NCBI GenBank assembly: GCA_964580105.1
Contig: CAZOJJ010000090.1
Span: 1 to 6,787, forward strand
Length of the DNA stretch: 6,787 nucleotides
Direction: 5' to 3'
Source of the DNA: CAZOJJ01 sp964580105
GTDB lineage: Bacteria > Bacteroidota > Rhodothermia > Rhodothermales > Rubricoccaceae
In this document: positions 1 through 6,787 of the stretch, one piece after another
Layout of the letters: every line of letters begins with the position of its first letter
How positions within the stretch are numbered: the first letter of the stretch is position 1
Translations under genes and position numbers: made by a program
The notes under the pieces: model-generated
The model's input: only the letters and a program-made list of their open reading frames with translations
Databases searched by the model: none
What the model was told of the DNA's origin: nothing

Positions 1-1
1 G

Positions 2-1141
2 TTCGTCGGCCGCTCCGAACGTGACAACAGCCCACGTGCGGCCTCGCCCGTCCTCGAGGCCTTCCTCCGCACCTGCGACGCCACGTTCGAGACCCCCGAC
101 GGCTGCCCGGCCTCCGCACACCTCACGGTTCGCCACCACCTCCAGCCCTTCAGCCCGGCCTACTTCCGAACAGAGGCGGCGCTCTTCACGTATGCCGCCC
201 ACCACCGCATCACGCCGGCGACGGATGGCCCGGCGGGGCCGGCTCTCTTCTGTGCCGAGCCCATCTCCGAAACGACGCCGCCGGAGGCCGTCGCTGCGAC
301 GGACCTCGTGGAGGCGTGGGCCCACCCGAGCCGCTATTTCTGCCGCCGCCGCCTCGGCCTCCGACTCGAAGGACCCGAAGAACCTCTCGAGGATGACGAG
401 CCGCTCCATCCCGACGGCCTCGCAGCCTTCCATCTCAAGGAGCAGATCCTCGCCGGCCTCCGTCGTGGGCTCGACGACGGCGCCGTAGCCGCACACCTCC
501 GCGCCACCGGAGCCCTGCCGCCCGGAGCCCTCGGGATGGCCTGGTTCGAGCAGCTCCGCGCCGAGCTCCAGCCCCTCGTGGACCGCCTCGCGGACCATCC
601 GGGGGGAACGGCGCGCGACGTCGAGGTCCGCGTGGGCACGATGACGCTCACCGCTCGTCTCCCGCACGTCACCGACGACACCAACCTCCTCGTGCGGTGC
701 GCGACGGTGAAAGACAGGGCGCGCGCGCTCGTGGAAGCGTGGATCCTTCACCTCGCCCTCGCCGCCTCGGAACCGGAGGCGCGGCGGACCACCCTCCTCG
801 TCGGAACGGACCACGCCTACCGCTTCGGACCGGTCTCGGACCCCCAGCCCCACCTCGACCGCCTCCTCCGTGGATGGCGCTGCATCCGCGAGACGCCGCC
901 GCCGCTCTTCCAGCATGCCTCGCTGCGATTCGCTCAGAGGGTCCAGGTGGGGCACCCCGACGCCGACGCGCTGACCGAGGCCCGGAAAAAGTTCGAGGAC
1001 GCCTGGGCCGCGACGGACGACGCCCACGACCCGTACGTCCAGCTCTGCTTCCGTGGCCGCGACCCCCTCATGGCCGCGGACTTCGGCGCGTGGGCGCGCG
1101 CGCTCTGGTCCCCCATCCTCCACTACGGCCAGGACGCATGA
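2..1141 (+). CDS. recC: RecC, exonuclease V gamma subunit (C-terminal 379 aa; 5' end outside window)
   Basis: RecC is the non-catalytic scaffold of RecBCD: it holds RecB and RecD, splits the incoming duplex and, in E. coli, recognises Chi. The reading frame is open from base 2 to the TGA at 1139-1141. Numbering from the first visible residue, recognisable RecC blocks are GRSERDN at 3-9, HHLQPFSPAYF at 45-55, and VEAWAHPSRYF at 103-113 followed by RRRLGL. An EPLEDDEPL stretch comes next, then a GALPPGAL segment, all in the order of E. coli RecC. The last ~150 residues match the PD-(D/E)XK-like fold of RecC. Where an active nuclease would show D-x-K there is only TDHAYRFGP, so the domain looks catalytically dead, as is usual for RecC. 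E. coli RecC is 1122 aa, so about two thirds lies upstream, including the helicase-like part where the E. coli Chi-reading residues sit. A GTG at 308 opens an internal ORF but is not the start, because conserved RecC sequence continues upstream of it. Confidence 0.95.
   Translation, partial: FVGRSERDNSPRAASPVLEAFLRTCDATFETPDGCPASAHLTVRHHLQPFSPAYFRTEAALFTYAAHHRITPATDGPAGPALFCAEPISETTPPEAVAATDLVEAWAHPSRYFCRRRLGLRLEGPEEPLEDDEPLHPDGLAAFHLKEQILAGLRRGLDDGAVAAHLRATGALPPGALGMAWFEQLRAELQPLVDRLADHPGGTARDVEVRVGTMTLTARLPHVTDDTNLLVRCATVKDRARALVEAWILHLALAASEPEARRTTLLVGTDHAYRFGPVSDPQPHLDRLLRGWRCIRETPPPLFQHASLRFAQRVQVGHPDADALTEARKKFEDAWAATDDAHDPYVQLCFRGRDPLMAADFGAWARALWSPILHYGQDA
1131..1141 (+). promoter_or_regulatory. 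recC/recB ATGA overlap with short-spaced AGGA ribosome site
   Basis: The recB ATG (1138-1140) overlaps the recC TGA (1139-1141). AGGA at 1131-1134 lies three bases before the ATG, closer than the usual 5-9 base spacing, so it can only be a weak Shine-Dalgarno site. The arrangement is typical of translational coupling, in which ribosomes finishing recC restart on recB. The start is also supported by protein alignment: MSAS sits at the same distance before the Walker A motif as in E. coli RecB, and no RecB-like residues lie upstream in this frame. Confidence 0.6.
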
Positions 1142-4100
1142 GCGCTTCCACTACCGCCCCCCGCACCGAACCGCTCGACGTCCTCACGGTGCCGGTGGAG
1201 CCGGGCGTTACGCTCGTCGAGGCGAGTGCCGGCACGGGGAAGACCTTTGCCCTCGCGGGTCTCGTCCTCCGCCTCGTCCTCGAAGGCCGCGCCCCCGACC
1301 TCTCGCGCCTCCTCGTCGTCACGTTCACGAACGCGGCAACGGACGAGCTCAAGATGCGCATCCGGCGCGCGCTCCACGAGGCCCTCGTCGCTTTCTCGGG
1401 CGGTACGCCGGCGGCAGACGTGGCGCCCCTCGTGACGCCTTTCCTGGACCCGTACGGGGCCGACCCGGAGGCCCGACGGCAGGCCCGCGACCGGCTGGCG
1501 GCGGCGCTCGCGGGCGCCGACGCGGCGGCGGTGTCGACCATCCACGGCTTCTGCCAGCGCGAGCTCGAGCGGGCGGCCTTCGCCAGCGGCACGCCCTTCG
1601 ACATGGAGTTCGTCGAGGACGAAGCGCCCCTCCGGGCGCGAGCGGCGGCGGACGTCTGGCACCGCCTCACCCACACGAATCCGGCGCTGGCCCGCCTCGC
1701 AGTTCGCGAGGGCTGGATCAACGGGGCCTTCGTGCCGGCCTACGAGGCGCTGACCGTACACCCCCGCGCCCGCCTGGAGCCGGTGGCGCCTCCGCTGGAC
1801 GACGCCTTCGAGGCCGTGCAACGGGCCGGGGAGGCCATCACGCAGGCACTCGATGCGGCGTTCCTCGAACGCCTCGCGGCGGTGAAGTGGTACACCGGCA
1901 AGCCCCTCCGAGACGTACCCCCGGCGGCCGTCGTGGCCGCGCTGCGCCAGACCGCGGCTGACCCGTTCTGCGAGGCTGCGGCCACGGCCCGCGCCTGCGC
2001 GTCGGCCCAGATCCAGGAGGCCGCCCAGAAGAGCTGCGCCGACGCGCGCGACGCCCTCTTGGCCCACCCCGCCGTGGCGGCGTGCGACGCGCTCGACGAG
2101 GCGTTGACGGCCCTCCGCTTCAGCACGGCGCGCTCCTTCGCCGAGGCAACGGCGGATGCCCTCGACGCCATGAAGGCGCGCGAGGGGCTCCTCACCCCGG
2201 ACGACCTCCTCCGCCGCCTCTTCGCGGCCCTCGCGGACCCGGCCCGCGGCCCGGCCCTCACCGCCGCCGTCGCGGACCGCTACGACGCCGCCCTCATCGA
2301 CGAATTCCAGGATACAGACCCCTACCAGCTGGCCATCTTCCGCCGCGCCCTCGCGGACCGCCCGGTCTTCTTCGTCGGGGACCCGAAGCAGGCCATTTAC
2401 GCCTTCCGCGGGGCCGACCTCTTCGCCTACCTCGACGCCCGCCGCGACGCCCGCCGCCGCTACGCCCTCGGCACGAACTGGCGCAGCGCGAGCGGGCTCG
2501 TCGCGGCCGTTAATACGCTCTTCGAGCGGCCGGAGCGCCCGTTCGTCTACGCGGACATCCCCTATGAGCCGGTCGCACCCTGCCCGAACGCCGACGCGGA
2601 GCCGCTGACGGGGGACGGCCGGGGCGCCTTCGTGTGGTGGACTTTCGAAGGGCAACCGAACGGCCGGCCCGTCGCCAAGGGGGCCCTCCAACCCCGCCTC
2701 GTTCACGCCACCGTCCACGAGATCCGCCGCCTCCTCGGAGGACCCTACCGCATCGGGGACCGCCCGCTGCGCCCCGGCGACCTCGCGGTCCTGGTCCGCT
2801 CCAACAAGCAGGGCGAGGCCGTGCAGTCGGCCCTCCGCGCAGCGGGGGTGCCGAGCGTGATCAGCAAGGGCGGCGACGTCTTCGCGTCCCGCGAGACGGC
2901 GGAGATCGAGCGGGTCCTGACGGCCCTCGCCCGCCCCCACGACGCCGCCGCCGTGCGCGGCGCCCTCGCCACGGAGCTCTGGGGGCTCGACGCGGGGGCC
3001 ATCGCCGACCTCGATGCGGCGCCGGGAGCCTGGAGCCGCCTCGTCGAACGTCTCGAACGCCTCGGCGACCTGTGGCGACGACGCGGCGTGCTGCGGGCCT
3101 TCAACCAGTTCCTCACCGACGAGGAGGTCACGGCCCGCCTCCTCGCCTACACCGACGGGGAGCGGCGGATGACGAACGTCCGCCACGTCGCCCAACTCCT
3201 CCACCGGGCCGAGAGTGCCGGCCGCCGCGCACCAGATGACCTCCTGCGCTGGCTCGCCGGGCGCCACACGCGCCCCCTCACCGGCCGCGAGGAGGCCGAG
3301 CTCCGCCTCGAGAGCGACGCGGACGCCGTCCAGATCACGACGATCCACAGCTCGAAGGGCCTCCAGTACGGGGTCGTCTTCGCCCCCTTCCTGGGCACGA
3401 CGCGCGCCCCGAACTGGACCGGCTGGAACGGCGGCCCGGACCACCCCTTCGTCCATGAGGACGACAGCGTCGTCTTCGACCTGGGTTCGGACCAGCTCGA
3501 GGCCCGACGCGCCAAGCACGAGGCGGAGCGCCTGGCCGAAGAGGTCCGCCTCGCCTACGTCGCACTCACCCGCGCCGAGCACCGCTGCTACGTCGCCTGG
3601 GGACCGTGCAACACCGGCGAGGCCTGCGGGCTCGGCTACCTCCTCCACGGTCATGCCGCCCCCGGCACCGAGCCTGCCGACCACGTCGCGGCGGCTAAGA
3701 AACACGCGAAGGAGGCAATGAAGGAGGCGGAAGCCACCCTGCACGCGCTCGCGGCGACCTGCCCGGCGATGTGCGTCGAGCCCCTCCCGGATCCGGCGAC
3801 AGGGTTCGCGCCACGGGCCGCCCACATCAACGACTCGGGCACCCTGGGGACCGCCCGGCGCCTCCCGGAGGAAGCGCTCCGCCGCCTGACCCCCCGAGCC
3901 CGAGCCTCGTTCAGCGCCTGGACCCGAGGGGCCTCTACCGAACGACCGGGAACGGACGAGGTCACGCCGATCCCCGAGTCGGTCCCACCACCGTCTACGA
4001 CGCCGCTCGGTATGCACGCCTTTGCCGCAGGCCTCCAGGCTGGGCTGTGCCTCCACGACGTGCTCGAACGTGTCGATTTCCAAGAACCGGACGCCCCGCA

Positions 4101-4776
4101 GAGCCGACGCCTCGTCGAGCAGACGCTCACCGCGCATGGCCTCGCCACGCCCGAACGCCACCGCGCTCGGATAGAGCCTGTGGAGGTGACCCTGTCGCTC
4201 CTCACCCGCCTCGCCGCCCTGCCGCTACCCGGGAGTATGGCGCCTTCGGGAGAACCGGTCTGCCTCGGCGACCTCGCCCCTCGGCAGCGCCTCGCGGAGT
4301 GGAGGTTCGTCCTCCCACTCGGCGACGTCGCTCCGGCTGCGCTCGCGGAGGCCTTCGCCGCACACGCAGCGCCCCCGCTCCGCCCCTACGCCTCGGCCCT
4401 CCGGTCTCTCAGCTCGGAGACCGTTGAGGGCCTCCTCGCAGGCACCGCCGACCTCGTGGCGGAGCACGGCGGACGCTTCTGGCTCCTCGACTGGAAAACG
4501 AACCGCCTCGGAGAGGACGACGAAGCCTACGAGCCGAACGCCCTCACGCATACGATGCACGCCCACCACTACGTCCTCCAGTACCACCTCTACCTCGTCG
4601 GCCTCGATGCCTTCCTCCGTACCCGCATCGCGGACTACGACTACGACCGCCACGTCGGGGGCGTAGCCTACGCCTTCCTCCGTGGGGCCGGACGGGACGA
4701 CTTCGGGCTCTACACGGACTACCCGCCGCGCGCGCTCATCGAGGCCCTCGCGGCCCTGCTCCGCCCCACCGACTGA
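1138..4776 (+). CDS. recB: RecB, exonuclease V beta subunit (SF1A helicase plus PD-(D/E)XK nuclease)
   Basis: RecB is the 3'-5' motor and the only nuclease of RecBCD, acting on double-strand ends in the cytoplasm. At 1212 aa it is close to the 1180 aa of E. coli. UvrD-type motifs appear in order: Walker A ASAGTGKT 29-36, Ia VTFTNAATDEL 61-71, STIHGFCQR 133-141, Walker B DEFQDTD 388-394, III GDPKQAIYAFRGAD 414-427, IV NWRS 447-450, V TIHSSKGLQY 735-744 and VI LAYVALTRAEHR 805-816. The RecB signature GERRMTNVRH is at 674-683. A Pro/Ser/Thr-rich linker (about 930-957) joins motor to nuclease. The nuclease keeps GLCLH with H973 (E. coli H956), D1105 (D1067), D1118 and K1120 in LLDWKTN (D1080, K1082), and Q1148/Y1152 in LQYHLY. 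D1105 and D1118 are 13 residues apart, as in E. coli. Motif V has Q743 where E. coli has Glu. It overlaps recC by four bases and recD follows seven bases downstream. No residue essential for helicase or nuclease function appears missing. Confidence 0.98.
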   Translation: MSASTTAPRTEPLDVLTVPVEPGVTLVEASAGTGKTFALAGLVLRLVLEGRAPDLSRLLVVTFTNAATDELKMRIRRALHEALVAFSGGTPAADVAPLVTPFLDPYGADPEARRQARDRLAAALAGADAAAVSTIHGFCQRELERAAFASGTPFDMEFVEDEAPLRARAAADVWHRLTHTNPALARLAVREGWINGAFVPAYEALTVHPRARLEPVAPPLDDAFEAVQRAGEAITQALDAAFLERLAAVKWYTGKPLRDVPPAAVVAALRQTAADPFCEAAATARACASAQIQEAAQKSCADARDALLAHPAVAACDALDEALTALRFSTARSFAEATADALDAMKAREGLLTPDDLLRRLFAALADPARGPALTAAVADRYDAALIDEFQDTDPYQLAIFRRALADRPVFFVGDPKQAIYAFRGADLFAYLDARRDARRRYALGTNWRSASGLVAAVNTLFERPERPFVYADIPYEPVAPCPNADAEPLTGDGRGAFVWWTFEGQPNGRPVAKGALQPRLVHATVHEIRRLLGGPYRIGDRPLRPGDLAVLVRSNKQGEAVQSALRAAGVPSVISKGGDVFASRETAEIERVLTALARPHDAAAVRGALATELWGLDAGAIADLDAAPGAWSRLVERLERLGDLWRRRGVLRAFNQFLTDEEVTARLLAYTDGERRMTNVRHVAQLLHRAESAGRRAPDDLLRWLAGRHTRPLTGREEAELRLESDADAVQITTIHSSKGLQYGVVFAPFLGTTRAPNWTGWNGGPDHPFVHEDDSVVFDLGSDQLEARRAKHEAERLAEEVRLAYVALTRAEHRCYVAWGPCNTGEACGLGYLLHGHAAPGTEPADHVAAAKKHAKEAMKEAEATLHALAATCPAMCVEPLPDPATGFAPRAAHINDSGTLGTARRLPEEALRRLTPRARASFSAWTRGASTERPGTDEVTPIPESVPPPSTTPLGMHAFAAGLQAGLCLHDVLERVDFQEPDAPQSRRLVEQTLTAHGLATPERHRARIEPVEVTLSLLTRLAALPLPGSMAPSGEPVCLGDLAPRQRLAEWRFVLPLGDVAPAALAEAFAAHAAPPLRPYASALRSLSSETVEGLLAGTADLVAEHGGRFWLLDWKTNRLGEDDEAYEPNALTHTMHAHHYVLQYHLYLVGLDAFLRTRIADYDYDRHVGGVAYAFLRGAGRDDFGLYTDYPPRALIEALAALLRPTD

Positions 4777-4786
4777 CGCCGCGATG
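4774..4786 (+). promoter_or_regulatory. recB/recD junction lacking a visible Shine-Dalgarno
   Basis: The recB TGA (4774-4776) is followed by seven bases (CGCCGCG) and the recD ATG at 4784. The bases just before the ATG contain no AGGA or GGAG-like run, so recD is probably translated by reinitiation after recB stops. The ATG is preferred over the next in-frame ATG (4853, residue 24) because E. coli RecD also has an N-terminal helix of about this length before its LRPLD segment, here VRPMD at residues 21-25. Confidence 0.5.
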
Positions 4787-6613
4787 CGCCCGACCCCTCC
4801 GGCCGCCGATGCCGCCCTCCGTGCCCTCGCCGAGGCGGACGCCGTGCGCCCCATGGACCTGGCCTTCGGCCGCTGGCTCGCTGGCCTCGACCCCGAACGC
4901 GGCGAGGCGCTCGCCCTCACCGGCGCCCTCCTCGCCCGCGCCCGCCTCGCCGGGCATAGCCACGTCGAACTCGACGCCTGGGCCGGCCACCCCTTCCCGA
5001 ACGAGACGAGCGCCGAGCCGGCTGCCCCGTTGCCGCGCCTCCCCGAGCAGGGGACGTGGCGAACCCTGCTCGAAGCGTCGCCCCTCGTAGGCGCTCCGGG
5101 CGAGGCTGCCCCGCTCGTCCTCGACGGCGACGCGCTCTACCTCTATCGCTACTGGCGCGCCGAGCGACGCGTCGCGGAGCGCCTCGCCCGACGCCTCCAG
5201 GCTCCGGCGCCGTTGGCCCCCGCCGCGAGCCTCCGCGCCCGCTTCACCGAGCTGTTCCCTCCGGCTAGCAACGGTACCCTCGACGCCCAGGCACTCGCGG
5301 CCGCGGCTGCGCTGCGCCAGCCGCTGGCGGTCATCGCCGGGGGCCCCGGAACGGGCAAGACGACGACCGTGGCGCGCCTCCTCGCCCTCCTCCTCCAGGC
5401 CCGCCCCGACCTCCGCGTCGCCCTCGCCGCCCCGACGGGCAAGGCGGCGCAGCGCCTCTCGGCCTCGATCGCCTTCCAGCTCGATGCCCTCGGCCTAGAC
5501 GCGGACGCGCGCGCCCGCATCCCGGAAGCGCAAACGCTCCACCGTCTCCTCCGCGCCTCTCCCGACGGCCGCTTCGGCCGCTCCGCAGAGAGCCCCGTGC
5601 CGGCTGACCTCCTGATCGTGGACGAGACCTCGATGGTGGACCTCCTCCTCATGGACGCCCTCCTCGACGCGCTGCCGGAAACCACTCGTCTCGTCCTCCT
5701 CGGCGACGCCGACCAGCTCGACAGCGTCGAGGCGGGGGCCGTCTTCGGCGACCTCTGCCGTCTCGGCGGCACGCCGTCGCCGGCTTTCGCAGGCTTCTGC
5801 CGTGACCTCGGCCTCGAGGGGGTCCCGGAGGACGCCGCTGCCCTCCCCCCGGCCGATGCCGTGGTGACGCTCTGGAAAAGCCACCGCTTCGACCCCGACG
5901 CGGGCATCGGCGCGCTGGCGGCCGCGCTGCGCGAGGGCGACGCCGACCGTGCCCTCGCCGTCCTCGACGACGCCGGCACCCCGGAAGCGACGCTCGCGCC
6001 AGGCTCCCCAAAGGAAGCTCTCAACCGCGTGCTCCCCCACGCCCGCGCCGTCGTGCAGAGCGCCACACCCGAGGAGGCGCTCGAGGCACTCGGTCACTTC
6101 CAGTTGCTGGCCCTCACCCGCCACGGGCCCGCCGGCGTGAAGGCGCTCAACGCCGCGGTCGAGGCGGTGCTGCGCCGAGAGGACCGCATCGTACCCGCCT
6201 CCTATTACCGGGGACGCCCGGTTCTCGTCACCGCCAACGACTACGGCGTCGGGCTCTTCAACGGCGACCTCGGCGTGGCGTGGCCCGCCGACGGCCACCC
6301 GGCGGTGGTCTTCCCCGACGGCCAGGGGGGCCTCCGAACCGTGCCGGCCGTGCGCCTGCCGCCGCACGAGAGCGCCTGGGCCATGACCGTCCACAAGAGC
6401 CAGGGCTCGGAGTTCGATGCCGTCACCGTCCTCCTACCCTCCGAGGCGACACCCTTGCTGACACGCGAGTTGCTCTACACGGCCGTCACGCGTGCGCGCT
6501 CCTCCGCCTCGGTCCTCGGCGCACCCGCCCAGGTGCGGCACGCCGCCACGCACGCCAGCCGCCGCCACTCCCGCCTCGGCGCGTTGCTCGCCGCACACGC
6601 GCCCGCGGCATAG
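4784..6613 (+). CDS. recD: RecD, exonuclease V alpha subunit (SF1B 5'-3' helicase)
   Basis: RecD is the 5'-3' motor of RecBCD; in E. coli it also holds the nuclease in its degradative state before Chi. The product is 609 aa, almost the same as E. coli RecD (608). Residues 1 to about 150 form the N-terminal domain that contacts RecC, with VRPMDLAF at 21-28 and LYLYRYW at 118-124. SF1B motifs follow: Walker A GGPGTGKT 186-193, Ia APTGKAAQRL 216-225, TLHRLL 251-256, Walker B VDETSM 279-284, III GDADQL 307-312, IV KSHRF 365-369 (E. coli SYRF) with R368, RGRPVLVTANDYGVGLFNGD 476-495, V MTVHKSQGSEF 534-544, and VI YTAVTRAR 565-572. K192 and D280/E281 indicate a working ATPase. Length, N-terminal domain and linkage to recB mark it as RecD1 rather than the stand-alone RecD2. 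It ends with TAG and is the last gene of the cluster. Codon use matches recC and recB, so there is no sign of separate acquisition. Confidence 0.97.
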   Translation: MRPTPPAADAALRALAEADAVRPMDLAFGRWLAGLDPERGEALALTGALLARARLAGHSHVELDAWAGHPFPNETSAEPAAPLPRLPEQGTWRTLLEASPLVGAPGEAAPLVLDGDALYLYRYWRAERRVAERLARRLQAPAPLAPAASLRARFTELFPPASNGTLDAQALAAAAALRQPLAVIAGGPGTGKTTTVARLLALLLQARPDLRVALAAPTGKAAQRLSASIAFQLDALGLDADARARIPEAQTLHRLLRASPDGRFGRSAESPVPADLLIVDETSMVDLLLMDALLDALPETTRLVLLGDADQLDSVEAGAVFGDLCRLGGTPSPAFAGFCRDLGLEGVPEDAAALPPADAVVTLWKSHRFDPDAGIGALAAALREGDADRALAVLDDAGTPEATLAPGSPKEALNRVLPHARAVVQSATPEEALEALGHFQLLALTRHGPAGVKALNAAVEAVLRREDRIVPASYYRGRPVLVTANDYGVGLFNGDLGVAWPADGHPAVVFPDGQGGLRTVPAVRLPPHESAWAMTVHKSQGSEFDAVTVLLPSEATPLLTRELLYTAVTRARSSASVLGAPAQVRHAATHASRRHSRLGALLAAHAPAA

Positions 6614-6714
6614 GTCCACCGTAACCCGCGAGGACCGCCGCACCCCGAGGACGACGTCAGTCACGTCCCCTTCGCTCCTTGGTCGATCCCGTACGCATCC
6701 GTCCATCACGCTTC
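6614..6714. other. Non-coding gap after recD
   Basis: These 101 bases separate the recD stop from the next likely start. The downstream gene's frame is open back to a TAA at 6622-6624, but codon composition before 6715 is mixed and the only other start-like codon is TTG at 6679. A weak inverted repeat is present (GACGT 6653-6657 with ACGTC 6663-6667, or alternatively GGACG 6649-6653 with CGTCC 6664-6668). It has no following T run, so it is not called as a terminator. I see no convincing -35/-10 pair and no Bacteroidota-type TTTG/TAnnTTTG promoter. Confidence 0.5.
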
Positions 6715-6787
6715 ATGCTCCTCCCCGACCACCTCGTCCTCCACACCGGTACCCCCTTCGACGACGCCCTCCACCGCGCCGTGCGGC
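6715..6787 (+). CDS. 5' end of an unidentified gene (24 codons, truncated by window edge)
   Basis: An ATG at 6715 opens a frame that runs off the window. The visible peptide begins MLLPDHLVLHTGTPFDDA and continues LHRAVR. Of the 24 complete codons, 23 end in C or G and Leu is always CTC, the same bias as the rec genes, which supports real coding. I do not recognise the family from so short a piece, and there is no signal peptide or known motif in it. A gap of about 100 bases from recD, without a clear terminator or promoter, leaves open whether it is co-transcribed. No Shine-Dalgarno is evident before the ATG (CATCACGCTTC), so the start is the first plausible one rather than a proven one. Confidence 0.5.
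   Translation, partial: MLLPDHLVLHTGTPFDDALHRAVR

Noticed and set aside
697..1137. In-frame extension of RecB upstream of 1138.
   Set aside because: It overlaps conserved RecC coding in another frame, and its residues are Pro/Arg-rich without RecB similarity. RecB homology begins just after the ATG at 1138.
1053..1961. Long + strand open frame across the recC/recB junction, and similar Arg/Pro/Ala-rich frames elsewhere on both strands.
   Set aside because: These are frame-shifted readings of conserved rec genes with Arg/Pro/Gly-rich low-complexity products, as expected where stop codons are rare through high GC.
2229..2359. Repeated 13-mer GCCCTCGCGGACC at 2229 and 2347, with shorter copies elsewhere.
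   Set aside because: Both lie in recB coding for Ala-Leu-Ala-Asp with the preferred codons. There is no regular spacing or flanking symmetry, so this is codon bias rather than a repeat element.
1123..4161. A 1012-codon open frame on the - strand covering most of recB, a candidate for overlapping antisense coding.
   Set aside because: It is codon-for-codon in register with recB, so its stops could come only from TTA, CTA or TCA codons in recB, which this extreme GC3 bias avoids. Its translation is low-complexity, rich in Arg, Gly, Glu and Val, with no recognisable motif. It ends where a CTA trinucleotide occurs at 1123.
6649..6668. Inverted repeat after recD as an intrinsic terminator.
   Set aside because: Only five-base stems in two competing pairings, loops of 5-10 bases and no T tract. 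Such repeats are common by chance in GC-rich DNA.
1..6787. E. coli-type Chi site (GCTGGTGG) on either strand.
   Set aside because: None noticed by reading. Chi is species-specific, so its absence says nothing about the host's own Chi.

Overview
The window is about 6.8 kb of very GC-rich bacterial DNA. Almost every codon ends in C or G, and Leu is dominated by CTC. It carries the recC–recB–recD cluster for exonuclease V (RecBCD), all on the + strand. The lineage cannot be fixed from the sequence alone. The CTC-heavy, GC3-saturated codon use would fit a high-GC group such as Rhodothermota (Rubricoccus/Rubrivirga type), Myxococcota or similar, but this is weak inference.

Layout: (1) from base 2 to 1141, the last 379 residues of RecC, whose 5' part lies outside the window; (2) from 1138 to 4776, a complete RecB helicase-nuclease of 1212 aa that overlaps the recC stop by four bases (ATGA); (3) from 4784 to 6613, a complete RecD helicase of 609 aa, seven bases after recB; (4) a 101-base non-coding gap with no convincing promoter or terminator; (5) from 6715, the first 24 codons of another + strand gene of unknown function, cut by the window edge. 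No ptrA-like gene separates recC from recB, unlike in E. coli.

Together the three proteins should form the heterotrimer that processes double-strand DNA ends. RecB is the 3'-5' motor plus the single nuclease, RecD is the 5'-3' motor, and RecC is the scaffold that splits the duplex and, in E. coli, reads Chi. All helicase motifs and all nuclease residues expected in RecB and RecD are present. The visible end of RecC matches the inactive nuclease-like domain. The complex therefore looks intact and conventional.

I found no RNA gene, mobile element, CRISPR array or undescribed system. The many long overlapping ORFs, including a 1012-codon antisense one, are explained by base composition. The points most worth a second look are the Glu-to-Gln change in RecB helicase motif V, the recD start without a visible ribosome site, and the unidentified gene at the right edge.
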